Part shown: piece by piece, positions 1 through 7,168 of the stretch
Layout of the letters: each line of letters starts with the position of its first letter
Position numbering within the stretch: the first letter of the stretch is position 1
Source of the DNA: Lunatimonas lonarensis
Lineage (GTDB): Bacteria > Bacteroidota > Bacteroidia > Cytophagales > Cyclobacteriaceae
DNA length: 64,000 nt
Reading direction: 5' to 3'
Assembly (NCBI RefSeq): GCF_000390185.1
Contig: NZ_AQHR01000112.1
Coordinates: 46,120 to 110,119 of the forward strand
Position numbers and translations under genes: made by a program
The notes under the pieces: generated by a model
The model's input: only the letters and a program-made list of their open reading frames with translations
What the model was told of the DNA's origin: nothing
The model's database searches: none

Positions 1-137
1 ACCTGCCTTTGGGGCTTGCCAAAGAGGAGATCGAAAAACAGGCCTTGGAAAGCGATGCTCTCCAGAAATGGCTGGAAGGGAAAGTTCCCAAAAAGGTCAT
101 CGTTGTCCCGGGCAAAATCGTCAATATCGTGCTCTAA
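1..137 (+). CDS. leuS: Leucine--tRNA ligase, C-terminal end (partial)
   Basis: Only the last 44 residues are present, read in the frame that starts at base 3 and stops with TAA at 135-137; the gene begins outside the window. The tail ([20 protein letters not shown]) matches the end of the bacterial LeuS C-terminal anticodon/tRNA-binding domain, where KKVIVV.GK.VN.V is the usual ending. The cytoplasmic enzyme charges tRNA-Leu. A GC-rich hairpin follows the stop and the next gene on this strand starts 47 bases downstream. Identification rests on this short tail alone. Confidence 0.8.
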   Translation, partial: LPLGLAKEEIEKQALESDALQKWLEGKVPKKVIVVPGKIVNIVL

Positions 138-141
138 TCAC

Positions 142-171
142 CGAAGGCTTGGACCGTGCGCCAAGCCTTCG
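142..171 (+). terminator. Hairpin after leuS
   Basis: A perfect 11-bp stem (CGAAGGCTTGG with CCAAGCCTTCG) closes an 8-base loop five bases after the leuS stop. It is followed by CTATTTACC and not by a clear T run, so it may be a weak terminator or an mRNA-end stabiliser. The ATG of the next gene is 13 bases beyond it. Confidence 0.5.
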
Positions 172-184
172 CTATTTACCAACC

Positions 185-493
185 ATGATAAATCGCTTAT
201 TTCTTACATTCGCTGCCATTGCAACCAACCTGGTACTTGCGTATGCCCATTTACGGGTCTATCTAGATACCCTCAGTGGCAACGTGGAAACCCTTCCCCA
301 GGGCATGGCGCATATTCAATCTTCAGAACAGGTACTTACACCTGGTTTGACCCTTTCCTTCGGCATTGCCTTTTTAGTGTTAACGGTTTTGGCCATTTTC
401 TTTGCTTGGAAAGGCCATCGTAAATCCGTATTTCTAGCTCTGGTAACCTGTCTGCTATTGATTTGGATACGTCTTTGGACGGGTGCCGCCTAG
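185..493 (+). CDS. Small three-helix membrane protein, unknown function
   Basis: A 102-residue hydrophobic protein that I do not recognise as a named family. The ATG at 185 is chosen because it places a hydrophobic helix at the N-terminus; longer readings in this frame run back into the leuS coding end. Predicted membrane helices lie at about residues 3-22, 50-74 and 79-98, with a short basic stretch (KGHRK) between the last two. It sits 47 bases after leuS beyond a hairpin, and its stop lies three bases from the stop of the convergent T9SS gene. It is probably an inner-membrane protein; no catalytic motif is visible. Confidence 0.6.
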   Translation: MINRLFLTFAAIATNLVLAYAHLRVYLDTLSGNVETLPQGMAHIQSSEQVLTPGLTLSFGIAFLVLTVLAIFFAWKGHRKSVFLALVTCLLLIWIRLWTGAA

Positions 494-496
494 TCC

Positions 497-2107
497 TCAA
501 TGGACCACTTTAAAGACCTCACGTTGACCTGCGTAGTACAACTCTACAAAAAACAACCCCTTTGGTAGCTTGCTCAAGGAATCGCTGAGATCGACCCTGC
601 CCAAGTTCCCTTCCCAAACCCAGACGGTACCAGAAGTTGGGGAAAACACCTTTACATGTATGAGGTGGTCCCCCGCGAAACGGCTTCCGGTATACTGCAA
701 AAGCAATGCATTGCCCACCACCGGGTTTGGAAACAACTTCCATGAGCCTGATTCCGTGGTTCGCGGAACCTGAACCATTCGAATCTCGCTGAACAGCGCA
801 TTTTTTTGGTCATTGACTCCCCTAACCACTATTCGGTAATAATACCTTCCCCCAACCCCATCGGTAAGATGGTCTACGAAACGAAAAACATCAACGGTGC
901 TGCCACCTGTTCCGCCCTTCACGGTTCCAATGTCTTCGAAGTGCTCTACCCCATCTTTGGATCGCTGAATGTAAAAAACATACTCCCGATTGGCATCCAA
1001 CACCCGCCATCCCAGCTCTACACCTCCGACCGACTGATCGTATTTCCACCTGCTGAAATCAACGGATAAGGGCAAAGTTACAAAGGCAGGCAGCTGAAAC
1101 TCATATATAGAATGGCAGCCAAATTCATCCGTCACCGTAACGGTATATATTCCATCCTTCAGCCCATAGATTGCCGGTTCTTCTGAATGAAAATCATCCG
1201 GACCAGTCCAGGAGTAAGTAAAATCCCCACTGTTTTCAATCACAAATTCTATAGCTCCATCGGGTATTTCGTCATTTGTTGAATTAAATACCATCGTTTG
1301 CTCCGAAACAACCAAGGTTTCTGGGATATGAAGGTCAACCGTATAGGCATTGGTGGTACCGTTGGCATCTTGCAAAATCAATTCCGCAGTACCTCTTTCC
1401 AAAAACTCGACCACCGGATTGGGTTGATTTGAAACAACAGTACGAGCGTTTGTAAATGTCCAATTGTAGGTGAATGGTTCCCTTCCCCCATTTGCAGTAC
1501 TGGAAAAGCTAACCGTAGCGGCACCGTCAATAGGACAATCAAACCCATATTCAAACTGTACTGCAAGTGGAGCATCGACCACGATGGCCGATTGAAACTG
1601 ACACTGAGCGCTCGGGTAACTATTGCACGCATAAGATGTAGAACGATCCGCAGCCCCACTCGTTGTCCAGACCATCATTGGGTTTGAGAGGCTGACTACG
1701 ACACCGCATGTCCAGACCAGAGGAAAACTGGCAAGCGTAATTAGTCTTGAGGTAGTACTTGCGGCAGGAATAACGCCGAAAAAGTAATTCAAGTAGGACG
1801 TCTCTTCCCCTATGGTCAAATCAGCAAAAATCCGGGAATTGCTAACGTCACTATTGGAACTGGTTCTGTACCTGAAGGTAATGTACGTTACTTGTTCCAC
1901 TCCTGGTTCACAGGTTAATAAGGAATTCGTAATGGGCGTTCCATTTATATCACTTAAAAATACCGCTTCAATGGTGTAATTACTCGACGAACAGCTCTTA
2001 TCACAAGTCCTAATATCAAGCAGGTGCGGCTGATTCTGGGAAAAAGCTTCCATACCGATCAGAGTTACCAGTGTTACAAACAGCAATATTTTGGCTACAC
2101 GACACAT
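497..2107 (-). CDS. Secreted protein with SprB-like repeat and T9SS sorting domain
   Basis: A 536-residue exported protein. A signal peptide covers about residues 1-24 (ending EAFSQ). The middle holds Ig/PKD-like sheet segments, including an SprB-type repeat near residues 280-345 (GIYTVTVTDEFGC). A fibronectin-III-like segment follows at about 350-445, and the last ~85 residues form a type IX secretion type A sorting domain with the LFPNP motif. Such proteins cross the outer membrane through the T9SS and are attached to the surface or released, with the C-terminal domain removed. It is monocistronic, with a near-consensus promoter upstream. The substrate or binding partner cannot be read from sequence; adhesion is possible. 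Confidence 0.85.
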   Translation of the reverse strand: MCRVAKILLFVTLVTLIGMEAFSQNQPHLLDIRTCDKSCSSSNYTIEAVFLSDINGTPITNSLLTCEPGVEQVTYITFRYRTSSNSDVSNSRIFADLTIGEETSYLNYFFGVIPAASTTSRLITLASFPLVWTCGVVVSLSNPMMVWTTSGAADRSTSYACNSYPSAQCQFQSAIVVDAPLAVQFEYGFDCPIDGAATVSFSSTANGGREPFTYNWTFTNARTVVSNQPNPVVEFLERGTAELILQDANGTTNAYTVDLHIPETLVVSEQTMVFNSTNDEIPDGAIEFVIENSGDFTYSWTGPDDFHSEEPAIYGLKDGIYTVTVTDEFGCHSIYEFQLPAFVTLPLSVDFSRWKYDQSVGGVELGWRVLDANREYVFYIQRSKDGVEHFEDIGTVKGGTGGSTVDVFRFVDHLTDGVGGRYYYRIVVRGVNDQKNALFSEIRMVQVPRTTESGSWKLFPNPVVGNALLLQYTGSRFAGDHLIHVKVFSPTSGTVWVWEGNLGRVDLSDSLSKLPKGLFFVELYYAGQREVFKVVH

Positions 2108-2167
2108 TTTTATCGGAATAAAATTATTTACAATAATAAAATATTTGTTTTTTAACCCGATTTATAC

Positions 2168-2198
2168 CAAATATAAAAATATAATTCCGTTTTCCAAA
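2168..2198 (-). promoter_or_regulatory. Bacteroidota sigma-A-type promoter of the T9SS gene
   Basis: On the minus strand TTTG (2198-2195) is separated by 19 bases from TATATTTG (2175-2168), a full match to TTTG-N19-TAnnTTTG. The predicted start near 2161 leaves a leader of about 55 bases before the ATG at 2107. The surrounding DNA is strongly A+T rich. Confidence 0.7.
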
Positions 2199-2312
2199 AT
2201 AGTTACTAAAGAAAGTAAACCTATAAAAGGCTCGTAAACTTCGTCATCAAAGGAGCGGACAAGATTCACTGGCCACCCTGTTCTGCCATTTTTATTCTAT
2301 ACCAAATCCCAT

Positions 2313-2320
2313 TACCTTTG
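2313..2320 (+). promoter_or_regulatory. Candidate -7 element of the FKBP gene
   Basis: TACCTTTG fits the Bacteroidota -7 consensus TAnnTTTG and lies 24 bases before the ATG at 2345. No convincing -33 TTTG is seen 19-20 bases upstream, so the call rests on one element. Confidence 0.4.
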
Positions 2321-2344
2321 AGGTTTCAAAGCCAATTGGTATTT

Positions 2345-2848
2345 ATGGAGATCTCAGAAAATACGGTGGTAGGACTGACCTACGAACTGAAAGTCACCAA
2401 TAACGAAGAGGATTCTATCCCGTTTTCCGTAGAAGTGCGGGACGAAGAAGACCCCTTTTATTTTGTATTCGGAAATAGCGGATTACCGGAAAAATTTGAA
2501 CGACTGCTGGAAAACAAAGTAGCAGGAAATACCTTCAACTTTACCCTTAGCATCGAAGAAGCCTATGGCCATGCAGATGAGGAGTTAATCCTCACAGTTC
2601 CGAAGAAACAGTTCACGGGAGAAAAAGGCTTCGAGCCGGAAATGCTTGAAGAAGGGAATTTTCTGCCGTTGATTGATGAAGACGGCTACCCCATGCAGGC
2701 AAAGGTAATCAAAGACCTTGGAGAAGAACTTCTACTGGATTTTAACCATCCCCTGGTAGGCATGAACCTCCACTTTGATGGAGAAGTCTACAAAGTCAGG
2801 AAGGCTACCAAAGAAGAAACGGAAAAAGGCTACATAGAGGTAAATTGA
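2345..2848 (+). CDS. FKBP-type peptidyl-prolyl cis-trans isomerase, SlyD-like
   Basis: A 167-residue cytoplasmic protein of the SlyD-like FKBP family, which catalyses prolyl isomerisation and usually also acts as a chaperone. The start MEISENTVVGLTYEL matches the family N-terminus, so the ATG at 2345 is preferred over a TTG at 2318 that overlaps the likely -7 element. The order is FKBP half (NTVVGLTYEL), inserted-in-flap region (VAGNTFNFTLSIEEAYG), second FKBP strand set, and an acidic/charged tail. The His-rich metal-binding tail of enterobacterial SlyD is absent. The gene ends five bases from the convergent ABC ATPase gene, with no room for a separate terminator. Confidence 0.88.
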   Translation: MEISENTVVGLTYELKVTNNEEDSIPFSVEVRDEEDPFYFVFGNSGLPEKFERLLENKVAGNTFNFTLSIEEAYGHADEELILTVPKKQFTGEKGFEPEMLEEGNFLPLIDEDGYPMQAKVIKDLGEELLLDFNHPLVGMNLHFDGEVYKVRKATKEETEKGYIEVN

Positions 2849-2853
2849 ACTTC

Positions 2854-3819
2854 TTAATCGGGCAATCTCAAGACGGCCCGTTGATCAATTTGAAGCGATA
2901 CAGATCGATTTGCCTGAATGCTTCTTGATGTGTCTGGTACGCTCCAGACGATATCCGTTCCAGCTATTGCCACCGTTAATAGGTTGTACTCTGGAAGGAA
3001 GCGTACCTGTTTAACGTATCCTGTTATTCCTCCTTCTGTAGGCAGCACCTGAATGGAAGAAGGTCTAACATACCGATTGGGGGAATCGGGAAGGGGGTTC
3101 AGTGAACTAAAAAGCTCCGCCACCTGCCGATTCACCGGGCTATGAAAAAGCCCCTCGGCACTACCGCGCTGTATAATTTTTCCATGATGTAGCACTGCCA
3201 GCGAAGAGGTAAGCATCAGGGCATCTGAAAGATCGTGGGTAACCCAAATACCGGTAACCTCAAGTTGGCGCAAAGCTTCCTGGATTTCCTCCAACAATAG
3301 TCGCTTCTGAGGCGGATCCAAATGGCTAAACGGTTCGTCAAACAGAAGTACGTCCGGTTCCAGGCTAAGTGCTCTCGCAATGGCCACTTTCTGTTGCTGC
3401 CCCCCTGAAAGCTCTCTAGGTAACCGATTCTTTAGCTCTGCCAACCCAAAAAGGGCTAGCAGATGATCGGCTCGTTCCGTAGCATAGGCTCGATCGTAGA
3501 GAAGGAGCGGACGCTTGATGTTTTCTTCGACCGTTGAGTGCGGATACAACTTGAACTGTTGATGTACCAATTGGATTTGGTCGTAGCCTGCCACTAGCTT
3601 TTGTGCGGGGCTAAGCACCTTTAGACTGCCCAATGTAACCTCCCCTTGATCTTGGGTTTCCAGCCCTGCGGCTATGCGCAACAAGGTACTCTTTCCGGAT
3701 CCGCTTTCACCGATTAGCCCCAACAACTCCCCCTTACCGAGGCTCAAGGTAACATCATCCAATACCGGAGTGTGATCCTTATACCTTTTTTGGATGTTCT
3801 GAAGGTTGAAAAAACTCAT
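2854..3819 (-). CDS. ABC transporter ATP-binding protein (orphan ATPase)
   Basis: A 321-residue ATPase subunit. Walker A GESGSGKS lies at residues 37-44, the signature LSGGQQQ at about 137-143, Walker B VLLFDEP at about 157-163, and an H-loop (WVTHDLSDA) at about 192. After the ~230-residue ATPase core comes a C-terminal extension that looks like the TOBE/regulatory domain of the polyamine/iron/molybdate importer subfamily (PSSIQVLP). No permease or binding-protein gene is adjacent, so the substrate is unknown. The start overlaps the stop of the preceding gene as ATGA, indicating translational coupling to the MmcQ/YjbR protein. Sulfate, phosphonate or polyamine import are all possible. Confidence 0.85.
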   Translation of the reverse strand: MSFFNLQNIQKRYKDHTPVLDDVTLSLGKGELLGLIGESGSGKSTLLRIAAGLETQDQGEVTLGSLKVLSPAQKLVAGYDQIQLVHQQFKLYPHSTVEENIKRPLLLYDRAYATERADHLLALFGLAELKNRLPRELSGGQQQKVAIARALSLEPDVLLFDEPFSHLDPPQKRLLLEEIQEALRQLEVTGIWVTHDLSDALMLTSSLAVLHHGKIIQRGSAEGLFHSPVNRQVAELFSSLNPLPDSPNRYVRPSSIQVLPTEGGITGYVKQVRFLPEYNLLTVAIAGTDIVWSVPDTSRSIQANRSVSLQIDQRAVLRLPD

Positions 3820-4166
3820 GGGAGAAGGGACGCTTGCACCTTCTTGGGCAATGAATCGAATACGAGGCTATAGGAGTGGTCTACCCACGCCAATATGTCC
3901 GGATCTTTTACCGATCCGTCGAAGGGAACGGTGTTCCAATGTTTCTTATTCATATGATAACCAGGCGTGACTGTTGGATTTTCAGCCCTGATTTCCTCAG
4001 CCAATTCAGGCAAGCATTTTAAATTCACACTTTCAAATTTTTCGATATCGATAATGGCAAAGATTTTTCCCCCAACCCTAAAACAAAGCGTATCCTCGTC
4101 AAAGGGAGTGTCCTCGGTAGCCCCCGGCTTTGCCAGACAGTACGATCGAAAGAATTGTATATCCAT
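3816..4166 (-). CDS. MmcQ/YjbR family protein
   Basis: A 116-residue cytoplasmic protein of the MmcQ/YjbR fold (double-wing, CyaY-like), whose biochemical role is unsettled; DNA binding has been proposed for the family. Visible family features are the opening FF...CLAKPGATEDTPF, the middle GGKIFAIIDIE, and the closing GYHMNKKHWNTV followed by the helix around VDHSYSLV. The ATG at 4166 is preferred to a TTG two codons upstream; an AGAGGG sequence sits about 9 bases before it. It is translationally coupled (ATGA) to the downstream ABC ATPase and follows a small membrane protein gene by 12 bases. Confidence 0.87.
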   Translation of the reverse strand: MDIQFFRSYCLAKPGATEDTPFDEDTLCFRVGGKIFAIIDIEKFESVNLKCLPELAEEIRAENPTVTPGYHMNKKHWNTVPFDGSVKDPDILAWVDHSYSLVFDSLPKKVQASLLP

Positions 4167-4178
4167 GGCCAAGACCCT

Positions 4179-4370
4179 CTAGGCTATCCGCTTCACGATC
4201 CATACGATCAGTGCGGCCAAGAACATCAATATGGAAATCTTGTTGATGCCGTGCATCATCCGAAGGTTGAAGTTTGGTTTGGTGTCGGGATCCGGTTTAC
4301 GGAATACACGAAAAAAATAGTTGCCCACTTCACCTAACTGAAAAAACTCCTTTATTCGCTTGGTTGACAT
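4179..4370 (-). CDS. Small single-helix membrane protein, DUF6728-like
   Basis: A 63-residue protein with a basic N-terminal half (KEFFQLGEVGNYFFRVFRK), the motif NFNLRMMHGINKISI, and one C-terminal membrane helix at about residues 44-60. This matches from memory a small Bacteroidota-specific family, DUF6728, of unknown function; the assignment needs a profile search. It starts 23 bases after the ispG stop and ends 12 bases before the MmcQ/YjbR start, so it is probably part of the sdr-ispG transcript. Position suggests only co-expression, not a role in isoprenoid synthesis. Confidence 0.65.
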   Translation of the reverse strand: MSTKRIKEFFQLGEVGNYFFRVFRKPDPDTKPNFNLRMMHGINKISILMFLAALIVWIVKRIA

Positions 4371-4393
4371 ATCGATTAAATGTTTGGTACAAA

Positions 4394-6385
4394 TCAGGAT
4401 TCTACAGGTTCAGGCTCGATCCATTGCCCATCTTTCCGGATGATTTCAATGAGCTCGTCTACGGCCCGTTCGGATGGGACGGATCGTTTCACGACTTCCT
4501 TCCCTTTATACAGGGTGATCTTCCCTTTTCCGGATCCCACATATCCATAGTCGGCATCGGCCATTTCTCCCGGGCCGTTTACGATACAGCCCATAATACC
4601 GATCTTTACACCTTTGAGGTGATCCGTTCGCTTACGTATCATCGCCGTGGTTTCCTGCAAATCAAACAGGGTACGTCCGCAGGATGGGCAACTGATGTAT
4701 TCTGTTTTTGACATCCGGGTTCGCGCAGCCTGCAACACACCAAAACTTATGGCATTATGGGATTTAACCTGTGCTAAGCAGTACTCACGGGCTTGCTTAT
4801 CCAAGTGGCTTCCCAGCCCCATTAGAATACCGTCACCCAAGCCATCAATCAAGAGACCTCCTACGTCCGTCGCTGGGAAAAGCATCAGTTCATCCTCCTC
4901 CAAGTGTCCATACGTTACCGATACCACCACGGGAAGGTCAATGTTGGCCTGAATCAGACTCACGAAGCCCTTTCGCAAGGCAGCCATCTGATGCCGGTTT
5001 TCGGTGCTAAGTATCAATACGACATCTCTACGTCCCTTCAACATCGGTATTGCCTTAACTACTTCATTATCTTTCAACAACAAAAAATTCAGCGAATCGT
5101 GCCACATAGATGCCTGCGAAAAATCAGCCAGCGTGAAGGCCGGGAATTTGTTGATCTTATCAGGTTGGTGCAGCCACGTTTCAATGGACTGAATTTCCTT
5201 TAGCCCATTTGGCAACATAAAGGGGATTGGATTGCATCCGGTGAATACATAATCGGCGCCTTGGTCGTTCATCTTCCACTTATCAAGCTCAGGCAGGTAG
5301 AAGTGCCCCACGTGCTTTAGCTCCTTTTCCGTGATATTCTCTAAGCCTGAAAGATCGGTAATTACCCGAGGCACATTGCTCCCTCCAAAATTGGCCACTT
5401 CAATGGTTTCCCTTCTGCTGTAAGCAAAGGGGTCCAACGGGTAGTCCAAGATTGGCTCAATGGGTTCATGGGAGCTCCTGTTCTCGTACCGTGCAATCAG
5501 CTTCTTAACAACCGGTGCTTCGAACTCTGGGTCTTCTGTGAGGGACACCCGAACGGTGTCTCCCAGACCATCCTCTAGTAGGGTTCCAATTCCGACTGCC
5601 GATTTGATCCGTCCGTCCTCTGCCTCTCCTGCTTCCGTTACACCCAAGTGCAATGGATAGGGTTTAAATCCCCCTTCATCCAACTTTTGAACCAGCAAGC
5701 GATATGCCTGCACCATGACTTGTGTGTTGGAGGACTTCATGGAGATTACGATATCGTGGTAATTTTCATCCTCGCAAATCCGAAGAAACTCCAGTGCTGA
5801 TTCCACCATTCCGATAGGTGTATCACCATATCTACTCATGATTCGGTCAGACAAAGAACCATGATTGGTTCCTATCCGCATGGCCGTCCCGTTCTCCTTA
5901 CAGATCTTCACCAACGGAAGAAATCGCTCCCGAATTCGCTCCAGCTCTGCTTGGTAGGAAGCGTCTGTATATTCTATTACCTCAAACTTCTTTTTATCGG
6001 CATAATTTCCAGGATTGATACGGACTTTCTCAACGATGCCCGCAGCGACTTCCGCAGCATTGGGGGTGAAATGGATATCCGCCACCAAGGGGGTAGAATA
6101 GCCTCTTTTACGCAATCCCTCCTTAATGGCTCGTAGGTTTTCGGCTTCCTTTATACTCGGAGCTGTAATACGCACAAGTTGACAGCCGCTTTCTATCATA
6201 CGTATCGACTGATCCACGGAGCCTTGGGTGTCCATCGTATCCACCGTCGTCATGGATTGCACCACGATCGGATGGTCTCCTCCTACCCACACATCACCAA
6301 TGCGGACAGGAATGGTTTTCCGTCTTGAGTAGGTGGTTAGGCTATTGCAATAGTTGATTTTTTCCTTGAGTGCTTTGATTTCCAT
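4394..6385 (-). CDS. ispG: 4-hydroxy-3-methylbut-2-enyl diphosphate synthase (IspG/GcpE)
   Basis: The enzyme reductively opens MEcPP to HMBPP in the MEP isoprenoid pathway, using a [4Fe-4S] cluster. The 663-residue length is the long form with an extra domain between the TIM barrel and the cluster domain, typical of Bacteroidota, Chlamydiae and plants; enterobacterial IspG has about 370 residues. The N-terminal barrel starts at VRIGDVWVGGDHPIVVQSMT. The C-terminal cluster domain carries SCPSCGRTLFD and CIVNGPGEMADADYGYVG, giving three Cys ligands and the conserved Glu. The ATG at 6385 is preferred over an upstream TTG that overlaps the SDR stop. The SDR gene ends two bases upstream, so the two are an operon. 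Confidence 0.96.
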   Translation of the reverse strand: MEIKALKEKINYCNSLTTYSRRKTIPVRIGDVWVGGDHPIVVQSMTTVDTMDTQGSVDQSIRMIESGCQLVRITAPSIKEAENLRAIKEGLRKRGYSTPLVADIHFTPNAAEVAAGIVEKVRINPGNYADKKKFEVIEYTDASYQAELERIRERFLPLVKICKENGTAMRIGTNHGSLSDRIMSRYGDTPIGMVESALEFLRICEDENYHDIVISMKSSNTQVMVQAYRLLVQKLDEGGFKPYPLHLGVTEAGEAEDGRIKSAVGIGTLLEDGLGDTVRVSLTEDPEFEAPVVKKLIARYENRSSHEPIEPILDYPLDPFAYSRRETIEVANFGGSNVPRVITDLSGLENITEKELKHVGHFYLPELDKWKMNDQGADYVFTGCNPIPFMLPNGLKEIQSIETWLHQPDKINKFPAFTLADFSQASMWHDSLNFLLLKDNEVVKAIPMLKGRRDVVLILSTENRHQMAALRKGFVSLIQANIDLPVVVSVTYGHLEEDELMLFPATDVGGLLIDGLGDGILMGLGSHLDKQAREYCLAQVKSHNAISFGVLQAARTRMSKTEYISCPSCGRTLFDLQETTAMIRKRTDHLKGVKIGIMGCIVNGPGEMADADYGYVGSGKGKITLYKGKEVVKRSVPSERAVDELIEIIRKDGQWIEPEPVES

Positions 6386-6387
6386 AG

Positions 6388-7092
6388 TCAAATATCTCCC
6401 AACTGGGGACGGATTACAATTTCTTCAACAACAGACTGGGGCGAAAGGTTATAAGCTCCCCAAACGGCATCGGCCACATCGGACGCCTTCATGAATCGGT
6501 CGGGCGGTAGGTCAACCCCTTCCCAGCTCGCGGTAAGGGTAGCTCCGGGCAAAACGGAGGTCACCCGGATACCGTAAGGCATTAGCTCTTGGCGCAGGCA
6601 TTTGGTGAAACCCAACATCGCCCATTTCGACACCGCGTAACTCCCTCCATTTGGATAGGCTGTCAACCCGGCGATCGAGCCGATCGAAAATATATGTCCA
6701 GATTTTCGGTGGATAAAGTCAGGGGTAAAAGCCCGTGTAATGTAATAGGCAGAAAAGAGGTTCGTTTGCAAGGTCGTCTCAAAATTTCCTTCCGGCTCGT
6801 TATGCAGAGCGCCTGGCAAGAAAATTCCTGTATTGTTCACCACCACATCAGGAATCACCAAATCTTTTACCTCTTCGGCAAATCGCACCGCGTCGGATTT
6901 CAACGAAAGGTCAGCCTGCCGGGCTAAGACCCTTATTGTTGGAAACACTTCATTCAGCTCCTTAGTGAGCTGCTCCAGCTGATCAGCCTTTCTTGCACAG
7001 GTATAAACGTCAAAGCCCTCGGCAGCAAAACGAAACAAAATGGCCTTTCCGATGCCCTTCGTTCCGCCTGTAACCAATATACTTTTTGCCAT
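6388..7092 (-). CDS. SDR family NAD(P)-dependent oxidoreductase
   Basis: A 234-residue short-chain dehydrogenase/reductase. The cofactor motif TGGTKGIG lies near residues 9-16, NNTG near 85, and the catalytic set Ser (SIGSIAG near 136) and Tyr-X3-Lys (YAVSK near 150). The Asn of the tetrad lies in the LQTNLFSAY segment. Family members of this length reduce carbonyls such as 3-ketoacyl-ACP or sepiapterin-like pterins; the substrate cannot be fixed here. The ATG at 7092 (MAKSILVTGG) is preferred to a TTG five codons upstream because the family starts just before the first beta strand. It leads the ispG operon, with a candidate -7 element about 45 bases upstream. Confidence 0.88.
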   Translation of the reverse strand: MAKSILVTGGTKGIGKAILFRFAAEGFDVYTCARKADQLEQLTKELNEVFPTIRVLARQADLSLKSDAVRFAEEVKDLVIPDVVVNNTGIFLPGALHNEPEGNFETTLQTNLFSAYYITRAFTPDFIHRKSGHIFSIGSIAGLTAYPNGGSYAVSKWAMLGFTKCLRQELMPYGIRVTSVLPGATLTASWEGVDLPPDRFMKASDVADAVWGAYNLSPQSVVEEIVIRPQLGDI

Positions 7093-7136
7093 TTGTTTGT
7101 AGTTCAATTATTAGTATGACAACTAATTATAAAAAA

Positions 7137-7144
7137 CAAAGTTA
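7137..7144 (-). promoter_or_regulatory. Candidate -7 element for the sdr-ispG operon
   Basis: TAACTTTG on the minus strand fits TAnnTTTG and lies between the stop of the upstream outer-membrane gene (7169) and the SDR start (7092). The nearest TTTG upstream is 25 bases away, longer than the usual 19-20, so the -33 element is weak. Confidence 0.4.
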
Positions 7145-7168
7145 CAGGATTTATTGGTTTATTTCGCA

